Virus record (IMG/VR): IMGVR_UViG_3300035182_002201 | Coordinates: 1-20,141 of that record | Strand: one strand, 5' to 3' | Length of the DNA stretch: 20,141 nucleotides | Source of the DNA: a virus | Part shown: positions 13,967-20,141 of the stretch, one piece after another | How the letters are laid out: the number at the start of each line of letters is the position of its first letter | Numbering within the stretch: the stretch's first letter is position 1 | Notes under the pieces: generated by a model | What the model was told of the DNA's origin: nothing | Database searches by the model: none | Seen by the model: the letters and a program-made list of their open reading frames with translations, nothing else | Program-made: the position numbers and the translations under genes

Positions 13967-16159
13967 TTAATTGTTGTATTTATTAAGAATTATATCTAAC
14001 TCTTGTTGGAATGTTTCAAGTGTTTTGATTAAATCATCACGTTCAAGTCTTAATTGTATTCTAGTATAGGTTCCCCATACACCAACAACATCTGCAATTT
14101 CAGTTTCTTTCTCTGCAATAAGACTATTTAATTCAGTAATGTTATTTCTGTAATCATTGATTAAGTCTGAATCAAGTGTTAAAACGTCACCAAGGAATCC
14201 AATATAATCAACTAATGAATATACACCATTATTTAATGTATATGTATATATTCCTGCACCATCATCTGTATCCATTGAATCTTCATAACCTAATGGTTTT
14301 TGTCCAATACCTACAGAACCTACACTCATACCATCTGCGTTTGACATATTAATAAGAATAGTTGTTCGTTCAATTAAATCAGATGTTATAACTGTATCAG
14401 AAATATCTTTTTCGTCTATATGTTCAATAAGTTCATCGACAATATATGGCTCTATTAGATCTTCACCTTGAATAACAAAATAAAATTCTTCACGTGAACT
14501 TAATACTTTGTTTAATCTTCCATTTATATTGATTATATCTTCCTCATTAGAAACAATAAGGTTTTTTAATTCACGTATTTTTGCTAAAAGTATATTACCA
14601 GTAAGCATAGGAACATCACGACAATCTTTCTCTGCTCTCGGGTCACTAAAACCTTTCCATGCACCAATACGTGTTCTTCCTTTACGAGTTGCATATGTAT
14701 CATACATATCTTGATTATATGCAAGTTCAAGTTTAAGATCACTAAGAATTTTTATGAAATGATTTACATAATAATCTGTATTATTCCAAAATAATTCATC
14801 ATCTTCTTGAATTTTAGGAACATTACCTTCTTTTACATCTTTTAGTTGATATGTAAATTGATTTCCTTGAAGACCAAATATTTTTGAATTATTTAACCAT
14901 ATTGTTTCTTCAAGTATTATACTATTTTCTTCAGGTTCAGGAAATTCCTCAGGATAAAATGTTGTTTTATGATCTGTTAAATCAGGTTCATTATAATCTT
15001 TGATATCTTCATAATAACTATTATCGTCAATATGGTCAATTTTTTCTGTATAATCAGATACAGGAACATGAATTATATTAAGTTTACCATTAATTACTTG
15101 ATAAACGATATCATATTGATCATCTATGTAAGATGTATGTTCAGCCATCTGTGAATCTTTAGTTAAAACAGTTATACGCTTTTTGAAATTATATTCCAAT
15201 TCATAGAATTTTTTCGACCAGCTATGAGGAATTGATTGTTTATCATAATAAACAAAATCGCCATTTGTTGTACGATATAATCTTTCACCCGTCATGAATC
15301 TTATATCAAGTTCCTCAATACCATATTCATTTAAATCTGATTTGAATGTCTTGATTAATTGATTTGTTACGTTACCACTTGCATCAAGTTCATCTTTCCA
15401 TGAATATGTTTTACCATTACGTTGTTTAATAACAACTGAAAAACCATAATTTTCAATTTTAAGATTAAATGCATCTTCCATTAATAAACGAAGAACACGA
15501 GTATATATTACATTGAATCCAACAGGATGCACTATTGGTCTTATAGCACGATTAAAAACAACATTATGTAATGAGGATTCTACCTCGTATGAACATGGAA
15601 CAAGTTCTTCAGTATCATGGTCAATATGATCTGTAACAGTTATTCCACCAATAGGTGATATACCAGGATCTAAATTTTCGTTCTCAAGAAGATTTGATAG
15701 AAAATCAAAAGGTACTTTAGTTCCTTTTGTTTCTGCAAAAGGTTTAGAACATGAAATAATTTCTTCATCTATATTGATATTTAATTTACTCATATCATAT
15801 AGTTCATTTTTTTCAAGACCAAGTAATTTTGCATATTTTGTAAGAGCAGCATCAATTTGTCTATCATTTTTTATTGTATCAAAAAAATGATTTATGTTAG
15901 TTGCAAATAAATTAACAAACGCCATTTTCAATTCAATATTTTGTCTTTTGTTTATCGGTTGAAAACTGAATGATGATTTATCTTCAGATTCATCTTCCTG
16001 AATACTTGTTACTAGATTTGAAATATTTGAGATTTTAGAGTATGATGTTTCATCTATAAATTCAAGGAATATTCTGAACAACTCAGTAACAACTGGGTTA
16101 TTCTCCTTTAGATGTTCTGGTATTAATGCGTTTAAAATAATTTCAAAATCTCTTTTCAT
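13967..16159 (-). CDS. Large baseplate wedge protein (gp7 position)
   Basis: This 730-residue protein directly follows gp6, the place of gene 7 in T4 (1032 residues), and shows no motif that I can assign firmly. The N terminus (FEIILNALIPEHLKENNPVVTELFRIFLEFID) is helical and resembles the starts of other tail and baseplate proteins. The middle is acidic and Tyr-rich (DHIDDNSYYEDIKDYNEPDL). The C-terminal stretch of about 65 residues (ITELNSLIAEKETEIADV, LRLERDDLIKTLETFQQELD) looks like a coiled-coil hairpin. Its start has an AGAGAGAT ribosome-binding site and lies 10 bases after the gp6 stop. A structural wedge role is inferred from position and size. Confidence 0.72.
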   Translation of the reverse strand: MKRDFEIILNALIPEHLKENNPVVTELFRIFLEFIDETSYSKISNISNLVTSIQEDESEDKSSFSFQPINKRQNIELKMAFVNLFATNINHFFDTIKNDRQIDAALTKYAKLLGLEKNELYDMSKLNINIDEEIISCSKPFAETKGTKVPFDFLSNLLENENLDPGISPIGGITVTDHIDHDTEELVPCSYEVESSLHNVVFNRAIRPIVHPVGFNVIYTRVLRLLMEDAFNLKIENYGFSVVIKQRNGKTYSWKDELDASGNVTNQLIKTFKSDLNEYGIEELDIRFMTGERLYRTTNGDFVYYDKQSIPHSWSKKFYELEYNFKKRITVLTKDSQMAEHTSYIDDQYDIVYQVINGKLNIIHVPVSDYTEKIDHIDDNSYYEDIKDYNEPDLTDHKTTFYPEEFPEPEENSIILEETIWLNNSKIFGLQGNQFTYQLKDVKEGNVPKIQEDDELFWNNTDYYVNHFIKILSDLKLELAYNQDMYDTYATRKGRTRIGAWKGFSDPRAEKDCRDVPMLTGNILLAKIRELKNLIVSNEEDIININGRLNKVLSSREEFYFVIQGEDLIEPYIVDELIEHIDEKDISDTVITSDLIERTTILINMSNADGMSVGSVGIGQKPLGYEDSMDTDDGAGIYTYTLNNGVYSLVDYIGFLGDVLTLDSDLINDYRNNITELNSLIAEKETEIADVVGVWGTYTRIQLRLERDDLIKTLETFQQELDIILNKYNN
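13977..13984 (-). promoter_or_regulatory. Candidate late promoter for the 13330-13947 gene
   Basis: The minus strand reads AATAAATA, one base from the T4 late box, inside the 3' end of the upstream wedge gene. It would give a leader of about 24 bases before the ATG at 13947. Confidence 0.35.
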
Positions 16160-16169
16160 ATCTCTCTAC

Positions 16170-18509
16170 TTAAATAAATTGTACACTGTTTAGTCTTGGA
16201 ATACTATTTCTGAAAAATCTTACATTATCTGTTTTATTAGATAAGCGAATTTTTTGTGGTTGATTAAAATAATTTTTCATTAATGATGATTGCGAAAACA
16301 CATCAGTGCCTGTTGTATTATTATTTATCCAAATATCAACTCTGATATAGTTGTCACTGTCAAGAATTCCATTTCTAATAATATATTGACCTACGTCTTT
16401 ACCTGCATATACAATAGGAAGTACATCAAGTTCAGATATTTCTGAAATTGTGTTTACATCATATACTTCGTTAACATCAATTGTATGCTTAACACGAGTA
16501 TAATCTACAATTAGAGAATGATCCAATGATGCTGTTTGATTTTTAATAAAATCAACTGTATCAATATTAGGCATATTTTCAGCAATTAATAATTTTTCAG
16601 GTGTCGATTCATCATACATTGCTTCGAATGGCAATTCAAGATAAAATTGAAACATATAGTTATTTCCAACACTAATCATATTACCTGTGCTAAGATTAAT
16701 TGAATATTCAACATCGATATCTACACCTGATATATTACCAAATTGATTATCAACCATTCTTATAATATTTGAATTAAAATATTCAACTCCAAACTCACCC
16801 ATATCAGATTTAAAATATGAATTTATAACATTGAATAATGATATTTGTGTTGATTTACTATCATTAATATAGCGCATAACTTTAATCATGATGTCACAAT
16901 CAATAAAGACTGGATTTACATGAATAAGTTTCATAGTCATAATTTTATAACGTTCAAGATATTTTAAAATATCATTAACATTTGTATTACTTAGATAAAA
17001 ATTTGCATCATAAAATGAACTTGCATTTGGTTCTAATGCAATTCCTGTTGTATTATCATAGATGTCGTTATTGATTAATCTGAATACATTATCATTAACA
17101 TCATGTGTAAATTTATCTGAGTTATTTGACACTACTGATGATAAGAATGATAGGTAAACATTACCTAATTCTTTTTCAATTTTATCCTCACCACCCCAAA
17201 CTGCACATCTTTGAATCTCAGTGCGTCTTTCACAAATTGCTTTATAATCCATTGCAGTAACCGCACGATTAGCTGTGTTGTAAAAAATTGGTGCATTTAT
17301 TTTAATATCTTGATCTGATTCCTCATCAGTTCCTACTGAAACCATTTTAGGAGCAGAACCTGGTTCTATTATTACATTTGCTTGAAGATCTTGATCTTCA
17401 ATAGCAATTGCAGTGATATTATTGCCTAATGAACCACTTGTTTTTAACACATTAATAGCAACACGTGAACCAGGATACAAACTTTTACCTGTATTTCCAT
17501 ATCTGAAATAAACACGAACAAAACCTGTATCAAAATCCATTAATGGAAGGAATGAATCTTTGTTATTATCAACTTCATCATCAATAACAAAATATGTTCT
17601 TTTATGGAATGGACGATTAATCATAGGATCAACTGCTTGTATATCAAGCATAGGATTACTTTTGTAATTATTGATAATACTATTAGTTGAATTTTGCCAT
17701 GAACTTAAAAATTCCCATTCTCCTAACATAATACTAGATGAATCATCAGATTTTGCAAGATAGATATTGGTGTCTGTAGTAATATCTTTTATCAAACCAT
17801 TTGAAAATTCAGTTTGAACCCATAACGAACCTTTAGGAACCATTGTAGGAGTATCAAGTTGAAAGTAGACATTTATATCTTCAGAAGAAGTTACAAATAC
17901 CTCAATACCATCTTCTTCAATAGAATTTTCATATACAAGTATTGAAGATTCTGTTTTTAATTCACCATTATAATCAACAAATGTACCAATAACATAATTG
18001 AAGTCATCACGATCTGTTTGCATTAAAAGAGTTCCCTCTTTTACACGGATAGTTATACGTGAATTATCATTGTAATTTAAAACATCTTCACGTGAGATGA
18101 TTCTTTCAAAATCATCTCCCATATAATAACAATACATTCCATTATTTGTTGTAAATCGTGTGTACTTATGTATTGATATTGTCATTGTATCAGAAAGCCA
18201 ATTAGCGATAGGAATAGCAGGAACTAATGTTATTTCAAATTCTGCTGATTTTGCACGAAGAGCTTCATAACCAATATTTCTTGCAGATTTCAAAATGTTT
18301 GTACGTTCTACAGCATCATTTAGAATCATCTCATTAACACCAAAGTTAGTATTAGCATTAACAATTTGAGCTGCGCTTGCAAGAAGATTAATCAATATTG
18401 ATATATTAGAACCTTCATAATCTACATCAGTAAAGACATTAGATGCTTTAACCTTCTCTTTGAGAGCAAGACTTATTTCCTCAAAATTGAATGGGACAAC
18501 TTCTATCAT
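16170..18509 (-). CDS. 6: Baseplate wedge subunit (T4 gp6-like, J-like)
   Basis: This 779-residue protein is longer than T4 gp6 (660). Near the N terminus, YEGSNISILINLLA (residues 31-44) followed by NEMILNDAVERTNILKSARNIGYEALRAKSA (59-89) follows the gp6/baseplate J pattern. The stretch AVTAMDYKAICERRTEIQRCAVWGGED (416-442) matches the conserved core that includes the WGGED motif of gp6. In T4 two gp6 copies per wedge join into a ring that ties the baseplate together. A GAGGT ribosome-binding site precedes the ATG, and the gene follows gp25, its usual partner in contractile tails. The extra length lies mainly in the middle, between about 90 and 410. Confidence 0.93.
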   Translation of the reverse strand: MIEVVPFNFEEISLALKEKVKASNVFTDVDYEGSNISILINLLASAAQIVNANTNFGVNEMILNDAVERTNILKSARNIGYEALRAKSAEFEITLVPAIPIANWLSDTMTISIHKYTRFTTNNGMYCYYMGDDFERIISREDVLNYNDNSRITIRVKEGTLLMQTDRDDFNYVIGTFVDYNGELKTESSILVYENSIEEDGIEVFVTSSEDINVYFQLDTPTMVPKGSLWVQTEFSNGLIKDITTDTNIYLAKSDDSSSIMLGEWEFLSSWQNSTNSIINNYKSNPMLDIQAVDPMINRPFHKRTYFVIDDEVDNNKDSFLPLMDFDTGFVRVYFRYGNTGKSLYPGSRVAINVLKTSGSLGNNITAIAIEDQDLQANVIIEPGSAPKMVSVGTDEESDQDIKINAPIFYNTANRAVTAMDYKAICERRTEIQRCAVWGGEDKIEKELGNVYLSFLSSVVSNNSDKFTHDVNDNVFRLINNDIYDNTTGIALEPNASSFYDANFYLSNTNVNDILKYLERYKIMTMKLIHVNPVFIDCDIMIKVMRYINDSKSTQISLFNVINSYFKSDMGEFGVEYFNSNIIRMVDNQFGNISGVDIDVEYSINLSTGNMISVGNNYMFQFYLELPFEAMYDESTPEKLLIAENMPNIDTVDFIKNQTASLDHSLIVDYTRVKHTIDVNEVYDVNTISEISELDVLPIVYAGKDVGQYIIRNGILDSDNYIRVDIWINNNTTGTDVFSQSSLMKNYFNQPQKIRLSNKTDNVRFFRNSIPRLNSVQFI

Positions 18510-18518
18510 CGTAACCTC

Positions 18519-18869
18519 TTAATTTAAATTTAAACGAACAGTTTCAACTGAATCGATTAGCGAATTTTTTATGCTATAAAGAATATTAACATTTATCTCG
18601 TTATTATCATTTTTTTCCATTATTACATCAAGAACATTGATTCTAGGCTCTTTGTTTTTAATTACAGTCATGATTTCCATCTTGAACATAGCCTCATCAA
18701 GGTCATCAAATCCAGAAAAAATAATATTAGATGCGTTTGAACCTAATGATATATTACCCATAAGAGAATATTTTCGTATAAGAATTATATTTTTTATTGA
18801 ATTTCTGATAGCGTCTTTATCGGAGATCAAATAACCAAGAAAGTCGGGAGACATATCTACAAATTTCAT
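18519..18869 (-). CDS. 25: Baseplate wedge subunit (T4 gp25-like)
   Basis: This 116-residue protein (T4 gp25 has 132) shows the GPW/gp25 signature: AIRNSIKNIIL (residues 20-30), then a Gly-rich turn and FSGFDDLDEAMFKMEIMTVI, and the EPR motif at Glu74-Pro75-Arg76 in EPRINVLDV. In the family it is the lysozyme-like wedge core on which sheath assembly starts. It is followed at once by gp6, the normal pairing. A strong AAGGAG ribosome-binding site lies before the ATG. Confidence 0.92.
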   Translation of the reverse strand: MKFVDMSPDFLGYLISDKDAIRNSIKNIILIRKYSLMGNISLGSNASNIIFSGFDDLDEAMFKMEIMTVIKNKEPRINVLDVIMEKNDNNEINVNILYSIKNSLIDSVETVRLNLN

Positions 18870-18887
18870 TGATACTCCTTTTTTAAT

Positions 18888-18895
18888 TATTTATT
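18888..18895 (-). promoter_or_regulatory. Possible late promoter for gene 25
   Basis: The minus strand reads AATAAATA, but it overlaps the end of the upstream gene and would leave a leader of only about 13 bases, just enough for the ribosome-binding site. Weak candidate. Confidence 0.25.
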
Positions 18896-19140
18896 CAATT
18901 TAGAAAAACTGCACCATCGATTGTCTTTAACATAATATTTTTTCTTGATACTATAGCTAGATCACTATTTGATGCAATTATAACTTTTTTATTAAATTTT
19001 ATTACAGTATAACCATTTATTTCTTCAATACCATCAAATATAGATAATAATTGGTCAAGTTTCTCTTCACGTGACATAGGTACAGTTGACATTTTAATAT
19101 CAGGTAGATTTTTACATATATCTGAATATTCAGGTTTCAT
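18895..19140 (-). CDS. Small unrecognised protein between PAAR and gp25 genes
   Basis: This 81-residue protein starts MKPEYSDICKNLPDI and shows a short helical region followed by alternating hydrophobic strands (EEINGYTVIKFNKKVIIAS, LAIVSRKNIMLKTIDGAVFLN). I cannot name it. It has a good AAAGGAAAT ribosome-binding site, an ATG and tight spacing to both neighbours, so it is probably real and expressed with the baseplate genes. Confidence 0.72.
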   Translation of the reverse strand: MKPEYSDICKNLPDIKMSTVPMSREEKLDQLLSIFDGIEEINGYTVIKFNKKVIIASNSDLAIVSRKNIMLKTIDGAVFLN

Positions 19141-19149
19141 TTATTTCCT

Positions 19150-19431
19150 TTAATTAGCGAATACATTGCTAGAACCACCAGCGATTGTAGAACCACAATC
19201 TATAGGGTCACCAATTCGTGCTTGAGGTTTACCATTTGTAAAAACTTTACCTGAACCAGCACAATGTGCACCACTATGACATGAAGGACCGCAACAATGA
19301 ACTGTTACAGTATCACCTATCCTTGACATTGGGATACCATTTGCGAATACATTTCCTGAACCGGAATTTAGTATGTGTCCGCCGAAACAACCATGTTGTA
19401 CTGGGTCATTTACTCGAGCTACTGGAGGCAT
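19150..19431 (-). CDS. PAAR-repeat spike-tip protein (T4 gp5.4-like)
   Basis: This 93-residue protein caps the central spike and sharpens the membrane-piercing tip in contractile machines. It begins MPPVARVNDP with the PAAR-type start, and a (S)GSGNVFANGIPMSRIGD unit recurs as AGSGKVFTNGKPQARIGDP and, shortened, at the end. Metal-binding candidates are plentiful: His13, Cys15, His19, His45, Cys46, Cys47, Cys51, His52, His56, Cys57 and Cys79. PAAR tips bind zinc through His and Cys. The ribosome-binding site is AAAAGGATT. Place and length (T4 gp5.4 is 97 residues) agree. Confidence 0.93.
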   Translation of the reverse strand: MPPVARVNDPVQHGCFGGHILNSGSGNVFANGIPMSRIGDTVTVHCCGPSCHSGAHCAGSGKVFTNGKPQARIGDPIDCGSTIAGGSSNVFAN

Positions 19432-19447
19432 AATAATCCTTTTAGAT

Positions 19448-19455
19448 TATTTATG
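19448..19455 (-). promoter_or_regulatory. Possible late promoter for the PAAR gene
   Basis: The minus strand reads CATAAATA, the same variant as before the capsid gene, overlapping the stop of the upstream gene. The predicted leader is only about 11 bases, so confidence is low. Confidence 0.25.
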
Positions 19456-20141
19456 CACCAGTAATTGTTATTGTAAGTGTAGCAAGATTTGAACGTGCTA
19501 AAACTGAATCAAGTATATAATATGTATATGTAATAACACTTTGTACACCTTTTGCTAATGTGTATTTCGATGGGTCAACCGTTATTTTATTTGAAGAAAG
19601 AACTCTTGTTATTCCTGCCTCATCACCTGTTACATTGAAATTCAATGTATCAATAGTTAATATATCACCATCAAAATCTGTAGCATTTTTATCTAACATA
19701 ATATCAAATGTAGAATCAGATGTTAATTTGCTTACATTTATATCTGCTGATACGACAGGTGGGTGATTAACACCTTTTAATGTTAATTTTGTAGTTGCCA
19801 TATTAGAACGAGTCGATAAAGAATCGAGTACATAATATGTATAAACAACATTTAATGTTTCATCACGTTTTAATATATTATAATATTGTTGTGGTGTAAC
19901 TGTTACCTTATTTGATGAAAGAACCCTTACAATACCAATTTCATTTCCTGTTGCATTAAAATTTAATGTGTCAACAGAAAGTGTATCGCCATCAAAATCT
20001 GTAGCATTTTGTAATAAATTGACATCTGTTGTCGCATCTGATGTCAATATTAATTTATTAATATCTCCTGATACAACAGGTGCATGATTGATACCTTTAA
20101 ATTTAATTGATGCAGATGTTGGTACTTTTGCTGATTTATTA
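19451..20141 (-). CDS. Ig/cadherin-like repeat virion protein, C-terminal part (5' partial)
   Basis: The frame is open to the right edge (the TTG at 20047 is inside a repeat and not a start), so only about 230 C-terminal residues are visible. They form two repeats of about 100 residues starting near G(I/V)NH(A/P)PVVS. Each contains NATDFDGDxLxxDTLNFN, then (I/V)xRVLSSNK(I/V)TV, then VxYTYYxLDSxxxRSNxAT. The N-x-P-V start and the D-x-D-G-D turn resemble the tandem Ig-like, cadherin-like repeats of large bacterial and phage surface proteins, and the acidic turn may bind calcium. It lies just upstream of the PAAR gene, where T4 has the spike gene 5, so a hub, spike or side-fibre protein is likely, with the function of the missing N terminus unknown. 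Confidence 0.72.
   Translation of the reverse strand, partial: NKSAKVPTSASIKFKGINHAPVVSGDINKLILTSDATTDVNLLQNATDFDGDTLSVDTLNFNATGNEIGIVRVLSSNKVTVTPQQYYNILKRDETLNVVYTYYVLDSLSTRSNMATTKLTLKGVNHPPVVSADINVSKLTSDSTFDIMLDKNATDFDGDILTIDTLNFNVTGDEAGITRVLSSNKITVDPSKYTLAKGVQSVITYTYYILDSVLARSNLATLTITITGA

Noticed and set aside
16322-16329. GATAAATA on the minus strand near the 3' end of gene 6
   Set aside because: It is more than 150 bases from the next start codon, so probably chance.

Overview
The window is an AT-rich piece of a contractile-tailed (myovirus) phage genome of the T4 superfamily. This rests on a recognisable T4-type head cassette: portal gp20, a prohead core protein in the gp67/68 position, protease gp21, scaffold gp22 and major capsid protein gp23. 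A gp17-type large terminase, wedge proteins gp25 and gp6, and a PAAR spike-tip protein add to it. The host cannot be read from the sequence. The gene order is rearranged relative to T4, and genes 16, 18 and 19 are absent from the window. I saw no tRNA, rRNA, CRISPR array, insertion sequence or integrase.

Layout from left to right. Bases 1-969 (+) are the 3' end of a repeat-built fibre-like protein, converging on the head cassette. Bases 970-1171 hold no gene but carry a perfect 24-base palindrome and a strong terminator for the capsid gene. Bases 1172-6163 (-) read, in transcription order, portal (20), core protein (67/68 position), protease (21), scaffold (22) and capsid (23). Bases 6164-6218 hold a near-symmetric inverted repeat with two face-to-face TATAAATA late-promoter boxes, one for the portal and one for the terminase. 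Bases 6219-7937 (+) are the terminase large subunit, the only complete + strand gene. Bases 7965-13140 (-) are a late tail-fibre unit: fibre, fibre-assembly chaperone, collar-type fibre, a small Gly/Ser-rich protein, a Cys-rich U32-peptidase-like protein, and an unrecognised protein coupled to it by a TAATG overlap. Bases 13141-13329 hold only a probable late promoter and low-complexity AT DNA. Bases 13330-20141 (-) are baseplate genes: a structural protein, a large wedge protein in the gp7 position, gp6, gp25, a small unknown protein, the PAAR tip, and the C-terminal part of an Ig/cadherin-like repeat protein that runs off the right edge.

How it works together. The head cassette builds and matures the prohead (portal, scaffold and core, protease, shell), and the terminase packages DNA through the portal. 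The right half supplies baseplate wedges, spike tip and receptor-binding fibres. Boxes matching the T4 late promoter (N-ATAAATA) lie just upstream of several genes, which suggests T4-style late transcription, although short AT motifs are expected by chance in DNA this AT-rich.

The most unusual items are the U32-like, potentially iron-sulfur protein in the tail-fibre unit with its coupled orphan partner, and the symmetric overlapping promoter element that sets portal and terminase expression in opposite directions.
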